The translations under genes were made by a program, and so were the position numbers. Below the pieces are notes generated by a model. That model saw only the letters and a program-made list of their open reading frames with translations. It searched no databases and was not told the DNA's origin. Of a stretch of DNA of 64,000 nucleotides, positions 27,379-36,677 are shown piece after piece. Every line of letters starts with the position of its first letter. Position 1 is the first letter of the stretch. This DNA comes from Hoylesella enoeca JCM 12259 (GTDB lineage Bacteria; Bacteroidota; Bacteroidia; Bacteroidales; Bacteroidaceae): contig NZ_BAIX01000004.1 in NCBI RefSeq assembly GCF_000613405.1, forward strand, positions 62,001 to 126,000, given 5' to 3'.

Positions 27379-29373
27379 ATGTATAGCAAAGACGAATTAT
27401 TATCGAAAGGCATCGCCGAGCTCGAAGGTATTGCCACCCAACTGGGTGCCGACTTCCCTGCCGATGCTACACAAGAAGACATTACCTATGCCATTTTAGA
27501 CAAACAGGCCATAGACGAGGGAAACAAGAATCCTTTGGGTGCGAAACGCCGCCGCGTAAGAATTGCTAAAAAAGACACCGACAGGGTTTACACTGTCAAC
27601 GGAAAAGAAGGTGAGAACTTCGATTTGCAAAAAAACAAAACCGCTGCCGAGCAACAACCTCTCTTTAAAGAAGAGAACGGTCAAAACGATCCCGAAGAAG
27701 TCCCCGGACAAGACAAGGGGCTGTCGTCAGAGGAACTGCTGGCCATGATCCCTAAACATCGTGGGCGAAAATCCAAGCGAGAACTCGAACTCATTGCTGC
27801 TGCCGAAGCCGAACGGGCAGCAAGAGAGCAACAAGCGACAGTGCAACCCGAGGATGAGCCGAAAGCAGAATCCGAGAATGCAGCACCACTGGAAGAAATC
27901 CGGAAAGAGAAATCACAAGAAGCGCCCTTCGTTCCCGAGCAAGAATTTGCCACCAGCGACACTGCAACTAAAAATGACGAAGAGAGCAACGACCTGCTGG
28001 CACAACTGCAAGCAAAAATAAATGCCCACAACGAAGAAGCCGAAGAGAAGCGCGAAACCGTCGTAGACGGTGTTTGGGCAGGTGATCCTGGCGACGGCAC
28101 CGACTTCATCCCCGTGGTCGACCTCCCAATAGAGGATCAAGGAGCCGTGCCTAACTTCGACATGTTTGATAACCCCACGACAACCGTCATCCCCCATATT
28201 CAAGGCTATCAACAACCGACTCCCCCGGCCAACTACACCCCAGCTTATGATTTCACCGATATTATCACCGCCAATGGCGTACTCGAAATCATGCCCGACG
28301 GCTACGGATTCCTGCGCTCGAGCGATTATAATTATCTCTCATCGCCCGATGACGTCTATGTGGCTGGTCCACAAATCAAACGTTACGGGCTCAAAACCGG
28401 CGACGTGGTGCAATGCCACGTGCGACCGCCTCACGACGGAGAGAAATACTTCCCGCTGACGAGTATCGACAAAATCAACGGTAGGAAACCGACCGAAGTG
28501 CGCGACCGGATTCCTTTCGAACACCTGACGCCCCTATTTCCCGACGAGAAATACAACCTCTGTGGCACCCGCGAGACCACCAATCTCTCTACGCGCGTCG
28601 TGGATCTCTTCTCGCCCATCGGCAAAGGCCAGCGCGCACTGATCGTGGCCCAGCCTAAGACCGGTAAGACCATCCTGATGAAAGACATTGCCAACGCCAT
28701 CGCCTCTAATCATCCTGAGGCCTATCTGATGATGTTGCTCATCGACGAGCGCCCCGAGGAAGTCACCGACATGGCACGCACCGTGAATGCAGAAGTCATC
28801 GCATCAACCTTTGATGAGCCGGCCGAACGCCACGTGAAGATTGCCGGGATCGTCTTAGAGAAAGCCAAACGAATGGTGGAGTGCGGTCACGACGTGGTGA
28901 TCTTCCTCGATTCGATCACGCGTCTGGCTCGCGCCTACAACACCGTTGCCCCTGCCAGTGGCAAGGTCTTGACGGGTGGTGTGGATGCCAACGCCCTGCA
29001 AAAACCCAAACGCTTCTTCGGTGCGGCTCGTAACATCGAGGGAGGCGGCTCGCTGACCATTATCGCTACGGCCCTAATCGACACCGGTAGCAAGATGGAC
29101 GAAGTGATCTTCGAAGAGTTTAAGGGTACGGGTAACATGGAATTGCAGCTCGACCGCTCGCTCAGCAACAAGCGCATCTTCCCGGCTGTCAACCTGGTGG
29201 CTTCAAGTACGCGGCGCGACGACCTGCTGCAAGACAAGACCACGCTCGATCGTATGTGGATTCTTCGCAAATACATCGCCGATATGAATCCGATAGAGGC
29301 GATGAACTCCATCCACGACAGGATGATCCATACCCGCAGCAACGACGAGTTTCTCTTGTCAATGAATGGGTGA
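27379..29373 (+). CDS. rho: Transcription termination factor Rho
   Basis: About 664 aa from the ATG at 27379 ([19 protein letters not shown]). The order is an N-terminal Rho_N helical domain (1-45) and a basic NLS-like patch. A long acidic, low-complexity insert follows, rich in Glu, Ala, Gln and Pro (about 75-290). Next come the cold-shock-like RNA-binding domain ([20 protein letters not shown]), then the ATPase with Walker [17 protein letters not shown], Walker [18 protein letters not shown] and the Q/R-loop region [20 protein letters not shown]. Rho ends untranslated transcripts as a hexameric helicase. The long insert, absent in E. coli Rho, is a known Bacteroidetes feature. Confidence 0.96.
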   Translation: MYSKDELLSKGIAELEGIATQLGADFPADATQEDITYAILDKQAIDEGNKNPLGAKRRRVRIAKKDTDRVYTVNGKEGENFDLQKNKTAAEQQPLFKEENGQNDPEEVPGQDKGLSSEELLAMIPKHRGRKSKRELELIAAAEAERAAREQQATVQPEDEPKAESENAAPLEEIRKEKSQEAPFVPEQEFATSDTATKNDEESNDLLAQLQAKINAHNEEAEEKRETVVDGVWAGDPGDGTDFIPVVDLPIEDQGAVPNFDMFDNPTTTVIPHIQGYQQPTPPANYTPAYDFTDIITANGVLEIMPDGYGFLRSSDYNYLSSPDDVYVAGPQIKRYGLKTGDVVQCHVRPPHDGEKYFPLTSIDKINGRKPTEVRDRIPFEHLTPLFPDEKYNLCGTRETTNLSTRVVDLFSPIGKGQRALIVAQPKTGKTILMKDIANAIASNHPEAYLMMLLIDERPEEVTDMARTVNAEVIASTFDEPAERHVKIAGIVLEKAKRMVECGHDVVIFLDSITRLARAYNTVAPASGKVLTGGVDANALQKPKRFFGAARNIEGGGSLTIIATALIDTGSKMDEVIFEEFKGTGNMELQLDRSLSNKRIFPAVNLVASSTRRDDLLQDKTTLDRMWILRKYIADMNPIEAMNSIHDRMIHTRSNDEFLLSMNG

Positions 29374-29408
29374 TCGACCGATCCATGTTTTAGTCATTAA
29401 CTCAATAG

Positions 29409-29452
29409 GGAGTTAAGCCGAAGGTTCGACCGACTGCTTAACTCCATTTTTT
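29409..29452 (+). terminator. Intrinsic terminator of rho
   Basis: GGAGTTAAGC (29409-29418) pairs with GCTTAACTCC (29436-29445), followed by ATTTTTT. Confidence 0.88.
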
Positions 29453-29503
29453 GTTTTAATTCATCAGTCATCACGCACAATTCATCATGCACAATTAGAG
29501 AAG

Positions 29504-29570
29504 CTGAGAAGTATACGACTGCTGCCCCACAAGTAGTATAGGGCTGGCCGACTCCTATACGACTTCTCAG
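29504..29570. repeat. Dispersed palindromic element, copy 2
   Basis: 67 bp bounded by CTGAGAAGT and ACTTCTCAG, with internal GTATACGACT and CTATACGACT. It lies in the rho-DPM1 gap, which has no gene between 29453 and 29765. Confidence 0.8.
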
Positions 29571-29735
29571 ACCGCGTCAACGGGTTTGCTCGTGCGCCCG
29601 TTTACCAAACCAGCTTTACACCACAAAAGAGAAAGGGGAGCACTCTCTGCGAACTCCCCAACAACACAAATCAGCACAGCGAAATACCTCGAAAGGTCGA
29701 CCACATTTATTTTTGGCGTTTTCGGATTTTCTTCC

Positions 29736-29743
29736 TAACTTTG
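29736..29743 (+). promoter_or_regulatory. -7 box of the DPM1-like glycosyltransferase / mfd unit
   Basis: TAACTTTG about 22 bases before the ATG at 29766. It probably also serves mfd, which starts 22 bases after the end of the first gene. Confidence 0.65.
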
Positions 29744-29765
29744 CGATGTATAAAACAATACCAAT

Positions 29766-30515
29766 ATGAACGCAAGCGATAGCATCGTCATCATCCCCAC
29801 CTATAACGAAAAAGAGAATATCGAGAAAATCATACGAGCAGTATTCTCACTCAACAAATGTTTCCATATCCTTGTCATCGACGACGGTAGCCCCGATGGA
29901 ACAGCCGCTATCGTTCACCGACTGATCGATAACGAATTTGCCGATCGGCTTTTTATCATCGAACGAAAAGGAAAATTAGGCCTCGGCACGGCCTATATCA
30001 CAGGATTTCGATGGGCGCTGGAACACGATTACGAATTCATCTTCGAGATGGATGCCGACTTCAGCCACGATCCGAATGATCTGCCGCGTCTCTATGCCGC
30101 TTGCCACGACGAGGGCTATGATGTCGCCATCGGATCGCGTTACGTCAGCGGTGTAAACGTAGTCAATTGGCCCATCGGGCGCGTGCTGATGAGTTACTTC
30201 GCATCCAAGTACGTGCGCTTTATCACCGGCTTTTCAGTCCATGACACCACGGCCGGCTTCAAGTGTTATCGCCGTCGCGTGCTTGAAACCATACCGTTAG
30301 ACGAAATACGCTTTAAGGGTTACGGTTTCCAGATCGAGATGAAATACACAGCATACAAGATAGGTTTCAAGATCAAGGAAGTGCCCGTGATCTTCATCAA
30401 CCGTCGCGAAGGCGTAAGCAAGATGAGCGGCGGCATCTTCGGCGAAGCATTCTTCGGCGTGATACGGCTACGATTAGACGGATGGCTGCGGAAATACCCC
30501 CGGATCAAGGCGTAA
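29766..30515 (+). CDS. Polyprenol monophosphomannose synthase-like glycosyltransferase (GT2)
   Basis: 249-aa family 2 glycosyltransferase of the DPM1 type. It has the nucleotide-binding start IIPTYNEKENIEKIIRAVF, the Asp pair VIDDGSPDGTA, the metal site EMDADFSHDPNDLPRL and the DPM1 signature GSRYVSGVNVVNWP plus GFKCYRRRVLETIP. DPM1 proteins transfer mannose or a similar sugar to polyprenyl phosphate at the inner membrane. There is no C-terminal membrane domain, as in the short single-domain forms. Confidence 0.9.
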   Translation: MNASDSIVIIPTYNEKENIEKIIRAVFSLNKCFHILVIDDGSPDGTAAIVHRLIDNEFADRLFIIERKGKLGLGTAYITGFRWALEHDYEFIFEMDADFSHDPNDLPRLYAACHDEGYDVAIGSRYVSGVNVVNWPIGRVLMSYFASKYVRFITGFSVHDTTAGFKCYRRRVLETIPLDEIRFKGYGFQIEMKYTAYKIGFKIKEVPVIFINRREGVSKMSGGIFGEAFFGVIRLRLDGWLRKYPRIKA

Positions 30516-30537
30516 ACACTCTCCCTCCTTTTCTGAT

Positions 30538-33500
30538 ATGTCACAAAAGACGTTGGATTTACAATACATCCTGCACCGCTACGAGAAATCTCCGCAAGTG
30601 CAGGCGTTGACGCATGCCGTGACCGACGAGTCAATACCAACCATTTTCTTGCAAGGCGCGAAAGGATCGGCCATGGCCATGCTTTTCGCATCGGGATTCA
30701 AAACGATGAAACGCACTGCCCTCTTCATCCTATCCGATGTCGACGAAGCAGGTTATTTCTATCATGATCTAACACAGGTGATGGACACCCAGCGCGTGCT
30801 CTTTTTCCCCTCGGCTTATCGTCGGGCGGCGAAATACGGACAGCGCGATGCCGCCAACGAAATCTTGCGCACAGAGGTGCTGGCTCGTGTGAGTGGCGGT
30901 TTGGAAACGCTCTATGTCGTGACGTCGCCCGAAGCGTTGGCCGAACTGGTTGTCTCACGAACACAACTGAATGAGCATCGGTTGTCATTACATGTGGGAC
31001 AAACGGTCGACCTATCGGCGTTGCGACGTCAGCTGATTGATCTCGGGTTCGTCGAGCATGATTATGTATATGAACCCGGCCAGTTCTCCGTGCGCGGCAG
31101 CATTGTCGACATCTATTCCTATTCGAGCGAATTGCCGTTCCGTATCGATTTCTTCGGCAACGAAATCGACACGATCCGCACCTTCTCAGTGGAAGATCAA
31201 CTGTCGAAACATAAACGCGAATCGGTGGAGATCCTACCCGAACTGGCCAAGAATGCCGAAGAGAAGGTTTCGCTATTGCGATTCTTACCCAAAGATACGC
31301 TGCTGGTGTGTAACGAGCTGACTTATGTACGGGATTCCATCGCAAAGATCTATGACGATGGTTTCTCTTCACAAGCCTTGCTGGATCGATTGGAGAACGC
31401 CACCGAAGCACAACAGCAGGAGATTCGCAACGAGATGACACGAGAGATGCAACTATTACGCGCCTCACGATTCATGGAAGATGCAGAGAAGCTCAAGCGT
31501 GTGGAATTCGGACACCAACCCACGAGTGAGTCGAAAGCTATCATCCGACTCGACATGTCGCCTCAACCTTTATTCCATAAGAATTTCATACTGCTGCGCC
31601 AGACCTTAGAAGATTATCAGTTGCGCGGTTACGAGATCTGCATTCTCTCCGATAGCAGGAAACAGCAGGAGCGCCTGAAAGAAATATTAAACTCTACCGA
31701 CTACCTTGAAAGTAGGGCGATGTTAGACGACGACTCTTCTGAGAGGACACAGCGAGAAGTCTTTATCACCGGCACGCTCCACGCAGGCTTCAGCGACAAC
31801 AGTCTGCGAGTTTGTGTTTTCACCGATCATCAGATATTCGATCGTTTCCATAAATACAGCCTGCGCAGCGACGTTGCGCGTGCCGGAAAGATGGCGCTCA
31901 CCATGAAAGAACTGATGGAGATGGAGCCCGGCGATTACCTGGTGCATATTGACTACGGTGTGGGGCGCTTCGGAGGACTCGTACGCGTGCCCACGGGCAA
32001 TTCCTATCAGGAGATGATCCGCATTATTTATCAGCACAATGATAAAGTGGACGTCTCCATCCATTCCCTCTACAAGATCAGCAAATACCATTATTCCGAC
32101 GACCATCCGCCCGTGCTCTCCACGCTCGGAAGTGGCGCATGGGAACGACTCAAAGAGCGGACCAAGAAGCGAATCAAAGCATTGGCGCGCGACTTGATCA
32201 AGCTCTATGCGCGCCGCCGGCATGAGAAAGGATTCGCTTTCAGCCCCGACTCGTTCATGCAAGATGAGTTGGAAGCCAGCTTCATCTATGATGATACTCC
32301 CGACCAGCTTAAAGCCACCCAAGATGTGAAAACAGACATGGAACTGCCCCGCCCGATGGATCGGCTTGTTTGCGGTGATGTGGGATTCGGAAAGACCGAA
32401 GTGGCCGTGCGTGCCGCCTTCAAAGCAGCTTGCGACTCCAAGCAGGTGGCTGTGCTTGTGCCCACGACGATCCTGGCCTATCAACACTTCCAGACCTTCC
32501 GCGACCGTATGAAAGGTTATCCGGTGCGAGTGGACTACCTCACGCGAGCTCGCTCCATACGCGATGTGCGGCGTATTCTCGAAGACCTACGCAACGGTAA
32601 GATCGACATCCTTATCGGTACGAAGAAACTGCTCTCCCAGGATGTGACATGGCACGACTTAGGATTGCTCATCATCGACGAAGAGCAGAAGTTCGGCGTA
32701 GCGGCTAAGGAGCAACTGCGTCAACTCAAAACCAACGTAGACACCCTCACGATGTCGGCCACCCCTATACCTCGTACCTTACAATTTTCGCTCATGGGAG
32801 CGCGTGATATGAGTATCATCCGCACTCCCCCTCCCAATCGTCATCCCATCCACACCGAACTACTCACGTTCAACAGTGAAATCATTGCCGATGCCATCAA
32901 CTTCGAGATGAGTCGTAACGGGCAAGTCTACTTCGTCCACAGCCGTATAGACACGCTGCCCACCATAGCCTATCTCATTCAGAAAGCCATACCCGACTGT
33001 CGCATAGGCATTGCCTATGGACGAATGAAGCCCAATGAATTGGAGCGCATCATCGAGAAATTCATGCACTTCGACTACGATGTGCTCCTCTCCACAACCA
33101 TCATAGAGAACGGCATCGACATCCCCAATGCCAACACTATCATCATCAATGATGCTCACCATTTCGGATTGTCCGACCTCCATCAAATGCGTGGCCGCGT
33201 AGGGCGCAGCAATCGTAAGGCATTCTGTTACCTATTAGCGCCGCCCAGGAGCGTTCTCAGCACCGAATCCCGCCGCCGTTTAGAGGCTCTCGAAACTTTC
33301 TCGGATTTGGGTAGCGGTTTCAACCTGGCCATGCAAGACCTCGACATTCGGGGAGCAGGCAACCTCTTAGGCGTCGAGCAAAGCGGATTCATGGAGGCCC
33401 TGGGCTACGAGACTTATCAAAAGATACTCACACAGGCAGTCATCGAACTCAAAAATGATGAGTTTGCCAACATCTATACTGAGGATATGAAACTCGGACA

Positions 33501-33999
33501 CAAGTTCACCGGCGCCGACTTCGTGGAAGACTGCGGCATCGAGAGTGATCTCGAAATGTATTTCCCGGACAACTATGTGCCCGGTAGCAATGAGCGGATG
33601 CTCCTCTATCGGGAACTTGACAACACCGTCGACGATACCGCCCTTGAATCTTTCAGGCAGCGGATGATCGACCGCTTCGGACCCATTCCCCACGAAGGTG
33701 AGGAACTAATGCGTGTTGTAACCCTGCGCCGGCTCGGTCGGCAACTGGGTTGCGAGAAGATCGTTTTGCGACAAGGACGGATGATGATGCAGTTTGTCAG
33801 CAACAGCGAGAGCGCCTATTACAAGAGCCCGATCTTTGAGCGCGTTCTTCAATACATCATGTCCCATGCCCGCCGCTGCGATCTCAAAGAGTCTAATGGA
33901 CGTCGCATGATGCACGTGAACAACGTCCCCACCGTAGAAGAGGCGGTTGCCGTACTTCGCAATATCGAAGACGAAGACCCGACGAAGAAAAACAAGTAA
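30538..33999 (+). CDS. mfd: Transcription-repair coupling factor Mfd
   Basis: 1153-aa DNA translocase that removes stalled RNA polymerase and recruits UvrA. N-terminal UvrB-like module (residues about 1-350), the RNA polymerase-interacting CarD-like domain (EPGDYLVHIDYGVGRFGGLV, about 455-540), helicase Walker A CGDVGFGKTEVAVRAAF, the DEEQ box LLIIDEEQKFG, motif III TMSATPIPRTLQFSLMG, motif VI QMRGRVGRSNRKAFCYL and the C-terminal TRCF domain. It is full length and intact. It is followed by a convergent gap with a palindromic element. Confidence 0.96.
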   Translation: MSQKTLDLQYILHRYEKSPQVQALTHAVTDESIPTIFLQGAKGSAMAMLFASGFKTMKRTALFILSDVDEAGYFYHDLTQVMDTQRVLFFPSAYRRAAKYGQRDAANEILRTEVLARVSGGLETLYVVTSPEALAELVVSRTQLNEHRLSLHVGQTVDLSALRRQLIDLGFVEHDYVYEPGQFSVRGSIVDIYSYSSELPFRIDFFGNEIDTIRTFSVEDQLSKHKRESVEILPELAKNAEEKVSLLRFLPKDTLLVCNELTYVRDSIAKIYDDGFSSQALLDRLENATEAQQQEIRNEMTREMQLLRASRFMEDAEKLKRVEFGHQPTSESKAIIRLDMSPQPLFHKNFILLRQTLEDYQLRGYEICILSDSRKQQERLKEILNSTDYLESRAMLDDDSSERTQREVFITGTLHAGFSDNSLRVCVFTDHQIFDRFHKYSLRSDVARAGKMALTMKELMEMEPGDYLVHIDYGVGRFGGLVRVPTGNSYQEMIRIIYQHNDKVDVSIHSLYKISKYHYSDDHPPVLSTLGSGAWERLKERTKKRIKALARDLIKLYARRRHEKGFAFSPDSFMQDELEASFIYDDTPDQLKATQDVKTDMELPRPMDRLVCGDVGFGKTEVAVRAAFKAACDSKQVAVLVPTTILAYQHFQTFRDRMKGYPVRVDYLTRARSIRDVRRILEDLRNGKIDILIGTKKLLSQDVTWHDLGLLIIDEEQKFGVAAKEQLRQLKTNVDTLTMSATPIPRTLQFSLMGARDMSIIRTPPPNRHPIHTELLTFNSEIIADAINFEMSRNGQVYFVHSRIDTLPTIAYLIQKAIPDCRIGIAYGRMKPNELERIIEKFMHFDYDVLLSTTIIENGIDIPNANTIIINDAHHFGLSDLHQMRGRVGRSNRKAFCYLLAPPRSVLSTESRRRLEALETFSDLGSGFNLAMQDLDIRGAGNLLGVEQSGFMEALGYETYQKILTQAVIELKNDEFANIYTEDMKLGHKFTGADFVEDCGIESDLEMYFPDNYVPGSNERMLLYRELDNTVDDTALESFRQRMIDRFGPIPHEGEELMRVVTLRRLGRQLGCEKIVLRQGRMMMQFVSNSESAYYKSPIFERVLQYIMSHARRCDLKESNGRRMMHVNNVPTVEEAVAVLRNIEDEDPTKKNK

Positions 34000-34066
34000 T
34001 CCTCATAGCTTCCTACCCATCCAGCAGATCCCGCAACAAAAACGTTTTCACGAAAGATTCCGACAT

Positions 34067-34119
34067 CTATACGAGTAGTGCCCCACAAGTTATATACCTG
34101 TGGGGCACTACTCGTATAG
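34067..34119. repeat. Dispersed palindromic element, copy 3 (21-bp perfect arms)
   Basis: CTATACGAGTAGTGCCCCACA (34067-34087) is the exact reverse complement of 34099-34119, with an 11-base loop. It is the most symmetric member of the family, lying between the convergent mfd and porin genes. It could stop transcription from both sides, although there is no clear T run. Confidence 0.85.
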
Positions 34120-34219
34120 AAGTCACGCACCCTGCCGGACCTTACTCCCTACTACTTAAAATCCCGATGCCGAACGCGGCACCGGGATTCACCTTAAAAC
34201 ATGTAGTACCTACAAGTCA

Positions 34220-34750
34220 TTAAAAATTGTAGTAGAGACCGAATGTAATGTTGTTACCATCCATATTTACGCCCCATTCGTCAACTTTCGCCTTGGAGTT
34301 GTTGTCTTTGGAGTGATCATAACCCACGAACCCTACTTTGGTTACAAAGCTCAGACACGGCGTGAGATTGAGTGCCACGCCCGGTTTGAAGCCGATCTGT
34401 AAACGGTCAATGTCTCTGTTGTTAGCGCCGTACTCATGCGCATAGCCCACGGTGCCGTCAACAAAAGCATTGACAAGCCGCGAGTGAAAGAAGGTGTAAC
34501 GCACATAAGGGTTGAATTCCACCGACTTTGCTCCGCCATGATTAGATCCTTTCCATCCGAAGGCTGCACCCACAGCCCAATCGCTGTTGAAGCTGTAACC
34601 CACTTCAGGCACGAACTTATACGCTGTGATGTTGTCACTACCACCGTTGTCAGCGCTTCCGATACCGACTCCACCGCCGACAAACACTTGGGCGGATGCG
34701 CCCACAGCCATAACGGCTGCCACCAATGTCATAAATACTTTTTTCATCAT
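34220..34750 (-). CDS. Small outer-membrane beta-barrel protein
   Basis: 176-aa protein with signal peptide (MMKKVFMTLVAAVMAVGASA) and alternating strands (VFVGGGVGIGSAD, FVPEVGYSFNSDWAVGAAFG, VRYTFFHSRLVNAFVDGTVG, IGFKPGVALNLTPCLSFVTK), ending in a C-terminal aromatic residue (NITFGLYYNF). This is the pattern of small outer-membrane barrels of the OmpX/OmpW-like type, common in Bacteroidetes. Role unknown. The promoter TACTTTTG is at 34800-34807. Confidence 0.85.
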   Translation of the reverse strand: MMKKVFMTLVAAVMAVGASAQVFVGGGVGIGSADNGGSDNITAYKFVPEVGYSFNSDWAVGAAFGWKGSNHGGAKSVEFNPYVRYTFFHSRLVNAFVDGTVGYAHEYGANNRDIDRLQIGFKPGVALNLTPCLSFVTKVGFVGYDHSKDNNSKAKVDEWGVNMDGNNITFGLYYNF

Positions 34751-34799
34751 CTACATTTAATTATTAATATCTATACTATTGCCCAGTAAACGGACAGTG

Positions 34800-34807
34800 C
34801 AAAAGTA
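34800..34807 (-). promoter_or_regulatory. -7 box of the small porin gene
   Basis: TACTTTTG on the minus strand, 49 bases before the ATG at 34750. Confidence 0.55.
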
Positions 34808-34903
34808 AGGTAAAATGCATAAAGGCCAGTCATCTGCTCTTATTTTTTGTAACTCTTTAATACAAATCTGTGTTAAAGGTGCTTCCTTTTACGCTGATTT
34901 CAG

Positions 34904-34911
34904 TACCTTTG
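34904..34911 (+). promoter_or_regulatory. -7 box of kdsA operon
   Basis: TACCTTTG, 20 bases before the ATG at 34932; it fixes the kdsA start and excludes the longer frame from 34815. Confidence 0.7.
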
Positions 34912-34931
34912 CAAATATTAAAAACGATCGT

Positions 34932-35682
34932 ATGTCACCTATTTTCATAGCCGGACCCTGCGTCATCGAGTCGCAAGAGTTGCTCGACTGCGTTGCCGAG
35001 ACATTGTTACGAATCAACCGAAAGCTCGGCACGAATATCATTTTCAAATCATCGTTCGATAAGGCCAACCGCACCTCAGTCCGCTCATTCAGAGGTCCAG
35101 GACTCGACAAAGGCTTGCAGATGTTGGCAGACGTAAAGTCAAAGTATGGCCTGCGCTTGTTGACAGATATCCACGAGAGTTATCAGGCGTCGCCTGTGGG
35201 CGAGGTGGTGGATGTGATTCAGATTCCGGCCTTTCTCTGCCGGCAGACCGATCTGCTCGTGTCTGCCGCCCGGACGGGCCGGATCGTCAACATCAAGAAA
35301 GCCCAATTCCTCAGCGGGCGCGATATGCAGTATCCCGTGGAGAAAGCACGCGATGCCGGCGCCCGCGAGATCTGGCTCACCGAGCGGGGTAATAGTTTTG
35401 GGTATAACAACCTGGTGGTAGACTTCCGCAACATAGCAGATATGCAGGCATTCGTTCCAACGGTCATCATGGATTGCACGCACAGTGTGCAGCGCCCCGG
35501 TGCAGGCAATGGCACAACCGGCGGCGATCGCCGCTTCATTCCGTCCATGGCGCTGGCTGCCAAGGCATTTGGTGCCGGCGGTTACTTCTTCGAGGTGCAC
35601 CCTAATCCCGATCAAGCTGAGCGACGGGCCGAATATGTTGGAACTGGATCAATTAGAAAACCTCATCACCCAATTAATATAG
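34932..35682 (+). CDS. kdsA: 3-deoxy-8-phosphooctulonate synthase (KdsA), single-base frameshift
   Basis: KDO-8-P synthase condenses arabinose-5-phosphate and PEP for lipid A core synthesis. Start MSPIFIAGPCVIESQELL at 34932. Key stretches are NIIFKSSFDKANRTS, QIPAFLCRQTDLL, FLSGRDMQYPVEKA and PTVIMDCTHSVQRPG. The frame runs on into the next gene, looking like a fusion. The expected C-terminus (LSDGPNMLELDQLENLITQL then a stop at 35680-35682) is in the frame one base away, starting near 35617. A one-base deletion there best explains the data. The corrected protein is about 250 aa, slightly short of the usual 260-280. Confidence 0.9.
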
Positions 35683-35690
35683 GTAAGATG

Positions 35691-36667
35691 GAAACAACAG
35701 ACAAGTCACTCGACAGATTAAGGAGTGTTCGCACATATGCCGCACAATGTCTCAAAGACGAAGCCGAAGCGCTGGTCGACTTGATACCGCAGCTCGACGA
35801 GAACTTCGATCGAGCTGTGGATATGATGTATCGGTGCCGTGGCAAAATCATCGTGACAGGCGTAGGCAAGAGTGGGCATATCGGCGCAAAGATTGCAGCC
35901 ACCTTGTCGAGCACTGGTACGCCGGCTTTCTTCATCAATCCTTTGGATGCTTATCACGGCGACTTGGGCGTGATGACTCCAGACGACATCGTGCTGGCGC
36001 TGAGCAATTCCGGTCAGACTGACGAATTATTGCGCTTCATCCCGATGGTGCTACACATGCACGTGCCCATTATCGGCATGAGCGGTCATCCCGATTCGCT
36101 GTTGGCCAAATACAGCACGGTGCACATCAAGGTGTGGGTGAAGAAAGAGGCATGCCCCCTGAATCTCGCCCCCACCAGTAGCACAACGGCGGCCCTGGCC
36201 ATGGGCGATGCCCTGGCAGTGGCACTGATGCAGGTGAGAGGCTTCCGCCCCACAGACTTCGCACAGTTCCATCCGGGAGGCGAACTGGGCAAACGTCTCC
36301 TCACCACCGCCGAGGATGTGATGCGCACCTCGGATCTGCCCGTTATCCCACAAGACATGCACCTGGCGAAGCCATCATACACGTGAGCAAAGGGAAGCTG
36401 GGCTTGGGTGTCGCACTGACCGACGACCGAGTGACAGGTCTGATCACAGACGGCGACATCCGGCGGGCGATGGAACGCTGGCAAGCCCAATTCTTCAACA
36501 AGACCGTCAGCGACATCATGACTCGCACGCCTAAGACCGTGTTGCCAGGGACTAAGATCACCGAGATACAACGTATCATGCACGAACACAAGATCCATAC
36601 AGTGCTGGTCGTAGACGAAGCCAATCGCCTCCTGGGTGTAGTAGACCATTACTCTTGCATGCTATAA
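35691..36667 (+). CDS. kdsD: Arabinose-5-phosphate isomerase (KdsD/KpsF), single-base frameshift
   Basis: It converts ribulose-5-phosphate to arabinose-5-phosphate, the substrate of KdsA encoded just upstream. The start METTDKSLDRLRS at 35691 is 8 bases after the kdsA stop. The N-terminal SIS domain has GKIIVTGVGKSGHIGAKIA and ALSNSGQTDELLRF, plus NLAPTSSTTAALAMGDALAV. Two CBS domains follow (VALTDDRVTGLITDGDIRRA, IHTVLVVDEANRLLGVVDHY). The frame breaks near 36366. One extra G in the GG pair (CTGGGCGAAGCC) joins the two parts (MHLGEAIIHVSKG). Corrected length is about 325 aa, normal for the family. Confidence 0.92.
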
Positions 36668-36677
36668 ACCACAGACA

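Noticed and set aside
34067..34119. Simple intrinsic terminator of mfd
   Set aside because: The stem is perfect but there is no T run on either side and the sequence belongs to the dispersed element family; a terminator role is possible but not shown.
34932..36386. KdsA-KdsD fusion protein
   Set aside because: The normal KdsA end and a separate KdsD start exist one frame away; the fusion needs a one-base deletion.
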